The notes under the pieces are model-generated. The model made no database searches and had not been told where the DNA came from. It saw only the letters and a program-made list of their open reading frames with translations. Below, piece by piece: positions 5,995 to 12,247 of a DNA stretch of 15,653 nucleotides; positions within the stretch are counted from its first letter, which is position 1, and the number at the start of each line of letters is the position of its first letter. The DNA is taken from assembly GCA_001871075.1 (NCBI GenBank), contig MNUP01000133.1, positions 1-15,653 of the forward strand, given 5' to 3'. This stretch comes from Candidatus Desantisbacteria bacterium CG1_02_49_89. Its GTDB lineage: Bacteria > Desantisbacteria > UBA1551. The position numbers and the translations under genes were made by a program.

Positions 5995-7371
5995 TTATAT
6001 CTCCATTACTATTTTTATCAGTTCGCTCTCCGAGATCCCGAGGGCTTCATAGTTTTTATAATATTCGTCTATAACCTTCCGGTAAAAGCCTGTCTTGATC
6101 TTCTCTTCTCTCATGACCTTTACTCTCTCCAGGGCTTTCTGGATAAGCCCGGGAGTGATCTCGATCCCTTTTTTCCGCAGCTTTTTTTCATTTTTCCGCA
6201 GGACCGCCTCGACAGCCGCGGTTCCGCTGTGTTTTCCGAAGACAAACCTTCTTGTCGCGCCTACATCATCTTCCCGGATGAACTGGTAGATAGCGGGGTT
6301 GATAACGATCGCTGCCGTATGGATCCCAGACTCGTGCGCGAACACGCCCTCTCCGATGATCGGCTCATGCGGCTGGACAGGGATCCCGGAATACTTTTCA
6401 ACAGCCTTTCTCAACTCCACGAGTTTTTCATACCTGAACCCGGGTATCTCCACGCCGTACAGGTCTTTCAAAACCATCACCGCCTGATGGATGGACGTAT
6501 TCCCTGCCCGCTCCCCTATCCCGTTCGCAGTAACCCCGAGATATGTTGCTCCGTGACTCAGGGCATAAACGGTATTTATAGCGCCCAGCCCGAAATCGTT
6601 GTGAAAATGCGCCGTCATCGGCACCCCGTCAAGCGCCTTCACCATCTCCGGGATGTAATGGCTGACGGCTTCCGGTGTGAATACGCCGCAGGTATCGGAA
6701 AAACACATCCTTGTGCCGCCCGCCTTTACACAGGCCTTAGCCCACCTTACCCCGTATTCAAGGTTTCCCCTGGATGAATCCTCGGAAGCGAATTCAACCC
6801 GGGAAATGCCTTTAGCCCTGGCATACCTGATGGCGTCGCAGATCATTTTTGAGTTCGCTTCCCTGTAAAACTCAAGCGGCGTCTCAAGCCACTGGCCCGG
6901 CGGCTTCCCCTCTCTTTTAAGGAGGGTCTTCCCGAGTTTGTATTTTATATGCAGGTCCGAAAAGGTCGAAAGTATAAGCACGCTCGCGTCATCAGGCTTT
7001 GCCCCTATCTCTGCCAGCGTCTGGACCACGGCATCTATATCCGCCGGGTTGCTCCTGCACATCGCGAGGATCTCGACATCCTTCCTGATCTCCCCTTTTT
7101 TCTGCGCCTGGACTATAAGCTGCAACGCCCTGCGGTCAGATTCGCCGTTCATCGGGAATGCCACGTCCATTACGTGTATCCCCATATCGCTCAACAGCTT
7201 TGCCAGCTCTAATTTCTGCTCAGGGCTGAAAGCAACGCCCGGCATCTGCTCGCCGTCCCGCAGCGTGTCGTCGTATATCCTGATCTCCGAGGGGTCCGGG
7301 AAGCGCAGTTTCTTCGTGAAATTCTTAGGATGACTGATAAGGTCCTCAAGCGGCTCACGGAACTCTATCAT
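5995..7371 (-). CDS. isopropylmalate/homocitrate/citramalate synthase-family enzyme (HMGL-like)
   Basis: A 458-residue DRE-TIM metallolyase: these enzymes join or split a 2-oxoacid and acetyl-CoA or a related carbon nucleophile. Diagnostic motifs are DDTLRDGEQ (34-42), the metal-binding HFHND (255-259), GIGERAGN (284-291), the catalytic HESGIH (346-351) and GKHSG (379-383). The C-terminus is a short helical tail; I do not see the long regulatory LeuA-dimer domain of classical isopropylmalate synthase, so it is unlikely to be a leucine-feedback-regulated LeuA. No leuB, leuC or leuD lies nearby; its neighbours are a RuBisCO-like protein (12 bases upstream) and a GlcD-like oxidase (14 bases downstream). 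A role in a dedicated sugar-acid or hydroxyacid route is therefore plausible. Family assignment is firm; the exact reaction is not. Confidence 0.85.
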   Translation of the reverse strand: MIEFREPLEDLISHPKNFTKKLRFPDPSEIRIYDDTLRDGEQMPGVAFSPEQKLELAKLLSDMGIHVMDVAFPMNGESDRRALQLIVQAQKKGEIRKDVEILAMCRSNPADIDAVVQTLAEIGAKPDDASVLILSTFSDLHIKYKLGKTLLKREGKPPGQWLETPLEFYREANSKMICDAIRYARAKGISRVEFASEDSSRGNLEYGVRWAKACVKAGGTRMCFSDTCGVFTPEAVSHYIPEMVKALDGVPMTAHFHNDFGLGAINTVYALSHGATYLGVTANGIGERAGNTSIHQAVMVLKDLYGVEIPGFRYEKLVELRKAVEKYSGIPVQPHEPIIGEGVFAHESGIHTAAIVINPAIYQFIREDDVGATRRFVFGKHSGTAAVEAVLRKNEKKLRKKGIEITPGLIQKALERVKVMREEKIKTGFYRKVIDEYYKNYEALGISESELIKIVMEI

Positions 7372-7383
7372 CTCGCAATTACC

Positions 7384-8694
7384 TCATTTTGTCAGGTCAA
7401 AAATATGCCCTTCGTCATCGGAAGTGCCCCATTTTTCTATCGCGGCCCTGAGTTCCTTATTCTTTTTGGCGGCTTCCTTTAACGGGATCTTGCTCTGGAA
7501 CGCCTTGATCGCCTGGTGGAACGATTTTGCTCCCCCGGACACGCCCATAGGATGACCCTGGATCCCGCCGCCTGCGCTGAGAAGCACGTCGTTGCCGAAA
7601 TTCTCCATAAGTTTATCAACCACCCCGGCGTGCAGCCCGGCTGAAGGAGCGCCGAAAACCCTCCGCAGGTGGTAGAACGGCGCGGTCAGCTCCTGCCATA
7701 TCCTGATAACCCTTTCCTTCACCATCGGGACCTTTCCGAAATAACTGGGGTATATCACCATGTCCGCGCCGGAAAGCCTGGCTAATTTCCCCAGCACAAG
7801 GCTTGACGTCAGCCCGTAATTCGGCGAACCGAAGATCGCCCCCGCGAAATTCGGGTGGGCAAGCACGGGAACATTGATCCGCGGGTCCTCCGCAAGCGCG
7901 CTCATCGCGGAAAAACTTACCGTGTACGTGTTCACCATAAGGCAGTTCGCTCCCTGCTTTACGGCGGATTCCGCCCTTTTGAACATAACGTCCAGGTTGT
8001 CGGTGATATTCACAGCGTAAAGGACTCTGCGGCCTGTCTCGGAACGTATCTTTTTGCATGCCTTGAGACAGATGTCCAGCCTTTCCTTAACAGGGCAGAA
8101 TTCAGGGTCTGCGAGCAGTTCGTCATCCTTAATTATGTCAACGCCTGCCGTGCCCAGCTCATAAAGCAGTTTGCCCAGGGTTTTAGGGTCCATGCCTACG
8201 CATGGCTTTAGCACGGCCACGATCACAGGCCTGCCTTTGACGCCAAGAAGCTTCCTCACGCCTTCAATGCCGAATTTAGGCCCTTTAAAATTCTTCACGA
8301 ATGACCCGGGCAGGAACGTGTCAAGCAGCTTTATTTTTCCGGACATTGAAATATTCCCGTAAAGGGTTGTCAGGAGCTGGGGTATCTGCCTGCTTATGTT
8401 TGCCGCGGGAAACCCTATCAGGAAAATAAATTTCCTGGTTCCCGGAGGTTCCGGAAGCGCGTCTTCATAGCTGGGGAGCTCGTGGACCGCGAGGACCTTA
8501 GCGGCGCATTTTTCCCTGATCTCCCGCGTCTCGCTGGGAACCGCGATCCAGGTGCCTGTGGACTGTTCAAGCGCGATCGCTTCCACCTTTTTCAGGATAT
8601 CAGCGGATTCCGCCTCCATGTAATAAAGCCCGAGAACGTAGTCTTCCTTGTTTATTCCCTCAAAAATTCCAAACACATTGGGATCCAGCCCCAT
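7384..8694 (-). CDS. RuBisCO-like protein (form IV RLP)
   Basis: 436 residues with the two-domain RuBisCO large-subunit layout. Aligned by eye to plant RuBisCO numbering, it keeps E60 and T65-W66 (EQSTGTW, 43-49), N123 (N114), K175 (K163), K201-D203-E204 (KDDE, 189-192), H294 (H280), the loop-6 K334 (K321), S379 (S351) and G403-G404 (GGGIQGHP, 375-382). It lacks K177 (C165), R295 (P281) and H327 (I314). The changed residues argue against true carboxylase activity, while the enolase-type lysines and metal site remain. Known RLPs act in methionine salvage or in apionate/isoapionate-type sugar-acid catabolism. The ribulose-phosphate epimerase, sugar epimerase and dehydrogenases nearby favour a sugar-acid role (inference). 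Strong ribosome-binding site AAAGGAG (8701-8707), six bases before the ATG. First gene of the close-packed run down to 3489. Confidence 0.9.
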   Translation of the reverse strand: MGLDPNVFGIFEGINKEDYVLGLYYMEAESADILKKVEAIALEQSTGTWIAVPSETREIREKCAAKVLAVHELPSYEDALPEPPGTRKFIFLIGFPAANISRQIPQLLTTLYGNISMSGKIKLLDTFLPGSFVKNFKGPKFGIEGVRKLLGVKGRPVIVAVLKPCVGMDPKTLGKLLYELGTAGVDIIKDDELLADPEFCPVKERLDICLKACKKIRSETGRRVLYAVNITDNLDVMFKRAESAVKQGANCLMVNTYTVSFSAMSALAEDPRINVPVLAHPNFAGAIFGSPNYGLTSSLVLGKLARLSGADMVIYPSYFGKVPMVKERVIRIWQELTAPFYHLRRVFGAPSAGLHAGVVDKLMENFGNDVLLSAGGGIQGHPMGVSGGAKSFHQAIKAFQSKIPLKEAAKKNKELRAAIEKWGTSDDEGHIFDLTK

Positions 8695-8700
8695 ACAACA

Positions 8701-8707
8701 CTCCTTT
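8701..8707 (-). promoter_or_regulatory. ribosome-binding site of the RuBisCO-like gene
   Basis: AAAGGAG on the minus strand, six bases before the ATG at 8694. It confirms the start and lies directly at the edge of the structured insert. Confidence 0.75.
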
Positions 8708-8709
8708 TA

Positions 8710-8913
8710 ACAGGGATCTTCGAGCGGGATTTCAGCTACCGTCGAGCGTCGGACGTCTTACCCCCTGCAGTTCCGAGTATACATCGGAACTAAACGCGGG
8801 GGTCTTCGACGTGTTATTAATCATTTACGAACGACCCGCTAGGGCGACTTACGACGTAAGACGGGATAAGTTCTCTTAAGCCTGCCCGCCAATCTTAGTG
8901 GAGGGTTCCCTGT
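8710..8913. other. structured gene-free insert in front of the RuBisCO-like gene
   Basis: About 204 bases between the sugar epimerase stop (8938) and the RLP start (8694), bounded by ACAGGGA (8710-8716) and TCCCTGT (8907-8913), which can pair. Inside are the nested hairpin at 8761-8802, a longer stem around it with ACGTC/GACGT-type pairing, and a small CTTAC/GTAAG hairpin near 8850-8862. The end words match the outer stem of the hairpin at 774-811. It could be a transcribed leader structure of the RLP operon or an inserted repeat; it matches no riboswitch I know. Confidence 0.5.
8761..8802 (+). repeat. nested hairpin motif, copy 4
   Basis: Outer stem CCCCCTGC (8761-8768) / GCGGGGG (8796-8802) with one bulged T; inner hairpin GTTCCGA (8770-8776) / TCGGAAC (8784-8790); 5' A and 3' TAAAC asymmetric loop; tail TCTTCG. 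Same layout as the copies at 774, 1298 and 1346, about 7.4 kb away and with different stem sequence. Confidence 0.6.
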
Positions 8914-8937
8914 AAAAAACATATCTTTTTCATGAGT

Positions 8938-9864
8938 CTACATCTTCACGTATTTGCGCCAGTAAGCCACTGACTCTTTCAGGTCATGGATCACCCTGTA
9001 TTCCTGGGGATACCTTTCCCTGAAAGAAAATTCAAAAAGCAGGACAACGTCCTTTGCCCCGGATTCCTTCAACGCCTTTATTACCTTCTGCGGGCGTATG
9101 ATCCCCTTTTTATTGTTTTCCTTCGTAAAAGGCCAGTGCCCGCTTTTATCTTTTGAGCTTTGCTTGATGTGTATCACCGGAGAAACCGGCCCGAATTCCC
9201 TCAGCCAGGCGTAGGGATCTGTGTCTTTCGGATCCCGTGAGTGCAGGTTCCCGTGGTCAACATCCATGCATAAGCGGATCGGAATAGCGGCATTCGAATT
9301 TACTCGTTCGAGCAATTCCCTGGTATCCCGTATTGTTGAGGCGCATTCCCGGGGAACGGACATTGGCTCAAATATAAGAAAATCAAAACCAAGTTTCTTG
9401 CCGTAATCAGAAAGCCTCTGCCAGTTTTTTATCCCCTCCTCGAATATGAACCTGCGCCTGGAAAGGTCATTAAAATCAGGAACGGAGAATATCCCGAAAT
9501 GCCCCCCGCTCCCCCTTGCCCCCAGCTCCCTTGAATAATAAAAATATCTTTTGAACCACTCAAACCAGATCTTCCTCACTTCGGGGTCAGGATGCAGCAG
9601 GTGATTGACCCTTGTGAACGCGCTCGTGAAGGTCGTATCAACCGTTACCCTGTATCTGGCGCAAAGGCGCCGGATCTTTTTTACCTCACTCTTAAGGATG
9701 TAATCCGGCAAAAATGGGTTTAAAAGATCGGCTACGTGCTGGACATACCTCAGATTAAGGACCTCCCCCACGATCTTTATCCATGATCCGGCTTCGGGAT
9801 ACCTGTTTATGGCAAATCCCGTGTCAATCCCCAATTTTATTTTCAGTTCTTTTGAGTCCACCAT
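8938..9864 (-). CDS. xylose-isomerase-like TIM-barrel sugar(-phosphate) epimerase, erythrulose-phosphate epimerase-like
   Basis: A 308-residue COG1082-type TIM barrel that isomerises or epimerises a ketose or ketose phosphate using a divalent metal. Likely metal/catalytic residues are E166 (FEPM), D201 and H204 (MDVDHGN), H232 (IHIKQS) and E278 (LLFEFSFRER). Segments such as VADLLNPFLP (44-53), STFTGAF-like TTFTSAF (77-83), TRVNHLLHPDPE (84-95) and GHWPFT (242-247) resemble, from memory, the D-erythrulose-1-phosphate 3-epimerases of bacterial tetritol catabolism; this is a family resemblance, not proof of substrate. It overlaps the 3' end of the ribulose-phosphate epimerase gene by 22 bases, indicating translational coupling. 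The preceding sequence has AAGGA immediately before the ATG and AAAGGAGG farther upstream, so the start is slightly uncertain. Confidence 0.8.
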   Translation of the reverse strand: MVDSKELKIKLGIDTGFAINRYPEAGSWIKIVGEVLNLRYVQHVADLLNPFLPDYILKSEVKKIRRLCARYRVTVDTTFTSAFTRVNHLLHPDPEVRKIWFEWFKRYFYYSRELGARGSGGHFGIFSVPDFNDLSRRRFIFEEGIKNWQRLSDYGKKLGFDFLIFEPMSVPRECASTIRDTRELLERVNSNAAIPIRLCMDVDHGNLHSRDPKDTDPYAWLREFGPVSPVIHIKQSSKDKSGHWPFTKENNKKGIIRPQKVIKALKESGAKDVVLLFEFSFRERYPQEYRVIHDLKESVAYWRKYVKM

Positions 9865-10580
9865 TTCCTTGATCCTGCGCCTCCTTTTCTAAGGATATCC
9901 TTCAGTGAAGACCGGGCATTAGCATACAGCCGGCTTAAAGACGCGGTAATATCTGTTCCCTCTTTTGTAAAGATCCCCGCGGTCCCTCCGACAAAAATAT
10001 TTGCCCCTGCTTCCAGGAACATAGCAATGGTCCTGTCATTAACGCACCCGTCAACCTCTATTTCAACGCGCTCTGCTCCGTTCTCCTGCAGCATTTTCCT
10101 CAGGTCAGCCACCTTCCTGACCGTCCCGGGAATAAACGCCTGTCCGGCAAAACCCGGGTTGACAGCCATGACCAGCACCACCTCGGTTTTATCCAGAACG
10201 TGCCGAATGGAATTCAGCGGTGTTGACGGGTTCAATGCAACCGCAGGCCTGGCGCCCGCGTCTTTTATTGCCTGGAGCGCGCGGTCCAGATGGACAGTTG
10301 CCTCCGCGTGTATGCTTATAATATCGCTGCCCGCGTCCGCGAACTGCCTTATATATTTCTCGGGATGGATTATCATAAGGTGGGTATCCAGAGGATGCCT
10401 GGTTGACGCCCGCACGGCTTTCACGATACCCGCGCCAAGCGCGATATTCGGAACGAACGTTCCGTCCATTATGTCAAAATGAAAAAGGCGCGCACCGCCT
10501 TTTTCCAGCCTGCGCACGTCCCTTTCAAGATTCAGCAGATCCGCGCACATGATCGAAGGCGCGATCTTTATTTTCCTCAT
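9843..10580 (-). CDS. rpe: ribulose-phosphate 3-epimerase (or close hexulose/pentulose-phosphate epimerase)
   Basis: A 245-residue (beta/alpha)8 barrel that interconverts D-ribulose 5-phosphate and D-xylulose 5-phosphate. Signature elements: APSIMCAD with S9, HFDIMDGTFVPN with H34 and D36, THLM with H67, VNPGFAGQAF (140-149) and EVDG with the catalytic D177. The residue after EVDG is C179 where a glycine is usual, and the phosphate loop reads VGGTAGIF. The C-terminus is some 20 residues longer than usual because the frame runs into the next gene. It is followed by the sugar epimerase with a 22-base overlap and preceded by the phasin-like gene at 14 bases. In a pathway built on the RLP it would link the product to the pentose phosphate pool. 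A related epimerase such as an allulose-6-phosphate epimerase cannot be excluded. Confidence 0.88.
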   Translation of the reverse strand: MRKIKIAPSIMCADLLNLERDVRRLEKGGARLFHFDIMDGTFVPNIALGAGIVKAVRASTRHPLDTHLMIIHPEKYIRQFADAGSDIISIHAEATVHLDRALQAIKDAGARPAVALNPSTPLNSIRHVLDKTEVVLVMAVNPGFAGQAFIPGTVRKVADLRKMLQENGAERVEIEVDGCVNDRTIAMFLEAGANIFVGGTAGIFTKEGTDITASLSRLYANARSSLKDILRKGGAGSRKWWTQKN

Positions 10581-10594
10581 TTTCTTCCGCCGGC

Positions 10595-10897
10595 CTATTT
10601 TTTCTTCTTCAGCTCATTTATGGATTTTTTGAGATTTTCAAACTCCTGCCTTGTGGGGACCCCTACCTTCTCGATCACATTTCTGATCGCTTCTTCTATC
10701 CTGGATTCCACAAGCTTTTTTCCCTTTCTTGCTTTGTCAAGTATTTCGCCTGTTACTTCTGCCACGTTCTCGCCGGAAGCTTCGCCTTTTTTCACAAGCT
10801 CGCGCGCGAGCTGCTGGGCTTTTTCCTTGGTCAGGACAGCCAGTCCCAGGCCTGCCAGAAGGCCTTTCCTCAATCCTTCTTCTAATTTATTACCCAT
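10595..10897 (-). CDS. phasin-like coiled-coil protein
   Basis: 100 residues from the ATG at 10897, which has AGGGGGG five bases upstream; the in-frame ATG at 10921 lacks a site and lies within a word repeat, so I prefer the later start. The sequence opens with an amphipathic glycine-rich stretch (KGLLAGLGLAVLTKEKAQQL) followed by charged alpha-helix with heptad character, ending in a lysine tail (INELKKKK). This layout is typical of short phasin/PhaF-like proteins annotated as polyhydroxyalkanoate granule-associated, although many such proteins occur in genomes with no granule synthesis. No PHA synthase is in the window. The stop is 14 bases before the rpe start, so it may lead the rpe operon. 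Confidence 0.7.
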   Translation of the reverse strand: MGNKLEEGLRKGLLAGLGLAVLTKEKAQQLARELVKKGEASGENVAEVTGEILDKARKGKKLVESRIEEAIRNVIEKVGVPTRQEFENLKKSINELKKKK

Positions 10898-10917
10898 TCC
10901 TACCCCCCTAATAACGC

Positions 10918-10996
10918 TCATGGCTCATGGCTTGTGGCTCATAGCTTAATGCTTTAAATATGTCCTATATACCATGAGCTATGAGCAATGAGCTAT
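10918..10996. repeat. degenerate word-repeat palindrome (GCTCATGGCT words)
   Basis: GCTCATAGCT (10937-10946) is an exact inverted match to AGCTATGAGC (10977-10986). Both are embedded in variants of the same word (GGCTCATGGCTTGTGGCTC on the left, ATGAGCAATGAGCTA on the right). On the plus strand it is followed by TTTTT, so it could form a terminator-like hairpin in that direction, where there is no gene to serve. Confidence 0.6.
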
Positions 10997-11003
10997 TTTT
11001 AAT

Positions 11004-11261
11004 TCATGCAATGACCTTAAAGACCTTATCGCCTACCCTTGCAGGGTCCTTGACCTTAAGGCCTATTATGTCACCTGGTTTCGCGACCTGAACCTGCGCG
11101 TGTTCAACCTGCAGGGAATCAATTTGCTGTGTGAAATCGCTTGTATGCCCTTTTACATGGATAGTGTCCCCTATCTTAATGGAATCGGCCGTGATCTTGA
11201 TCGCTGCTACCCCGATCTTGGTAAAATAATGTGCAACATCCCCAACCTCTATCTCCTCCAT
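11004..11261 (-). CDS. stand-alone EF-Tu domain 2-like protein (translation elongation factor-like)
   Basis: 85 residues forming only a beta-barrel like domain 2 of translation factors: VGDVAHYFTKIGVAAIKI, IKIGDTIHVKG, then the conserved GHTSDFTQQIDSLQVEHAQV, closing with GDIIGLKVKDPARVGDKVFKV. There is no GTPase domain. Small proteins of this type are widespread in anaerobes and archaea and are annotated translation elongation factor-like; their job is not established, and the same barrel is found appended to U32 peptidases. A strong ribosome-binding site AAGGAGG (11272-11278) lies ten bases before the ATG. Word-repeat palindromes sit on both sides, so it is likely a single-gene transcript. 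Confidence 0.85.
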   Translation of the reverse strand: MEEIEVGDVAHYFTKIGVAAIKITADSIKIGDTIHVKGHTSDFTQQIDSLQVEHAQVQVAKPGDIIGLKVKDPARVGDKVFKVIA

Positions 11262-11284
11262 GGTATCACCCCCTCCTTAAAAAT

Positions 11285-11396
11285 AATTATGAGTTATGAA
11301 TGATGAATTATGAATTAAAAACAAAGATTCTAATTTAAATTTAATTCCATGCTGTTGATTCATAACTCATAACTCATAATTCATAATTCATAATTA
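11285..11396. repeat. long degenerate word-repeat palindrome (ATTATGA words)
   Basis: Left arm from 11285 (AATTATGAGTTATGAATGA...) and right arm 11357-11396 (...CATAACTCATAATTCATAATT). The 14-base block AATTATGAGTTATG (11285-11298) is exactly inverted at 11368-11381. Each arm repeats variants of the word ATTATGA. It lies upstream of the EF-Tu-like gene and reaches the stop codon of the small membrane ORF. Confidence 0.65.
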
Positions 11397-11564
11397 AAGA
11401 TAACCGCCGTTGTATTCCCGCGGCTGGACTCTGTTCCTGCCCTTCCAGGACAGCCCGCCCTTCCAGGACATTCTGCCGTTTTCGTCTATGGTTATGAAAT
11501 TCAGCAGTACCAATCCAGCTGCAATCAGTATGATAATTATTGAAATATTTAATTTTATTCTCAT
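11394..11564 (-). CDS. possible small single-span membrane protein
   Basis: A 56-residue frame starting MRIKLNISIIIILIAAGLVL, a positively charged start plus one clear transmembrane segment, then a polar tail with a partly repeated sequence (MSWKGG, LSWKGR) ending in EYNGGYL. The frame is open upstream to an ATG at 11648, but that would place a palindrome inside the protein. No strong ribosome-binding site precedes 11564. It follows the dolichol-kinase-like gene by about 80 bases, so it could be the last gene of that run. I recognise no family; the hydrophobic profile is the main reason to list it. Confidence 0.4.
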   Translation of the reverse strand: MRIKLNISIIIILIAAGLVLLNFITIDENGRMSWKGGLSWKGRNRVQPREYNGGYL

Positions 11565-11602
11565 ATTTTTTCTTTTGAACGATCCGCGACCTTCGGCGAT
11601 AT

Positions 11603-11626
11603 GCCCCGAAGGGACTCCTTCGGGGC
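11603..11626. repeat. perfect 10-bp hairpin after the kinase-like gene
   Basis: GCCCCGAAGG (11603-11612) and CCTTCGGGGC (11617-11626) with a four-base loop, 19 bases beyond the stop at 11645. There is no T-run on the minus side, so it is a stabilising or repeat-type hairpin rather than a classic terminator. Its core resembles the inner stems of the nested hairpin motif (CCCCGAAGGGG type). Confidence 0.6.
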
Positions 11627-11644
11627 AATATACTGTTAACCGCT

Positions 11645-12247
11645 TCACCGCATTAACATCTGGGCAAAAAAACCTACGCCCAGCGGAGTGCTTATATTGT
11701 CGTCCATCGGTATGGGGATAACGTCGAACAACGTAGTAAGAAGAGCTATTGCCAGGACAAGGTTGAAATCAAGGCCTTCCGCGGCAAGGGGTGTGCGCAG
11801 AAGCAGCCATCCAGCGACCAGGCACGTCGCAAAACACGCAAGCGTCCCCTCAAGCGATTTGTTCCTGAAGATCCTGAAGCTACCCCCCCACTTGTTCGCG
11901 ACAAGCGAGGATACCGCGTCCCCCAGTATAGCGCATATAAGCACCGGGACAGCTATGACCCTGCGGAAGAACACCACGGTAAAAAGCGCGCCGAGTGCCA
12001 TGTAAGTGATCCCGGAAATGCGGTAAACTTCTTCGGCTTTGCCGATCGCGGAAAAGACTTTTTCCGTCATTCCCTTAATTTTAGGCGAGTAGAACCTGGT
12101 GGATTCGATTATTACCGCTACCGCCGCTATCACGCCTGAAACAAATACTACCTCCTGCTGCGAATATTTCATGTACAGCACCGGGTATATGAATGTCAGC
12201 ATCCTGAAAAGTTTCCTTCGTATCAGCTGTTTCGTGCGTCCCTCCAT
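11645..12247 (-). CDS. dolichol-kinase/phytol-kinase-like CTP-transferase family membrane protein
   Basis: 200 residues with several hydrophobic segments (about 15-22, 32-46, 76-93, 97-110, 136-152, 162-176). The signature of the CTP-dependent polyprenol/diacylglycerol kinase family is visible: an N-terminal RRKLFRMLTFIYP, the block CAILGDAVSSLVANKWGG (105-122), and NKSLEGTLACFATCL soon after. Members phosphorylate lipid alcohols using CTP or move cytidylyl groups at the membrane. It overlaps the end of plsY by 25 bases, so the two are translated together and probably work in membrane lipid metabolism. The substrate (dolichol-like, phytol or diacylglycerol) cannot be deduced. Confidence 0.75.
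   Translation of the reverse strand: MEGRTKQLIRRKLFRMLTFIYPVLYMKYSQQEVVFVSGVIAAVAVIIESTRFYSPKIKGMTEKVFSAIGKAEEVYRISGITYMALGALFTVVFFRRVIAVPVLICAILGDAVSSLVANKWGGSFRIFRNKSLEGTLACFATCLVAGWLLLRTPLAAEGLDFNLVLAIALLTTLFDVIPIPMDDNISTPLGVGFFAQMLMR

Noticed and set aside
7616-8059. 147-codon minus-strand frame inside the RuBisCO-like gene
   Set aside because: It lies in a different frame of a firmly identified gene, is rich in Arg/Gly/Pro as expected for an out-of-frame shadow, and has no family features.
7384-8694. True CO2-fixing RuBisCO
   Set aside because: K177, R295 and H327 equivalents are changed, and no phosphoribulokinase, AMP phosphorylase or small subunit is visible, so a RuBisCO-like protein is the better call.
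8710-8913. 6S RNA or a known riboswitch before the RuBisCO-like gene
   Set aside because: I could not find conserved core motifs of 6S, cobalamin, SAM, glycine, T-box or c-di-GMP classes in either orientation, so it is left as an unclassified structured element.
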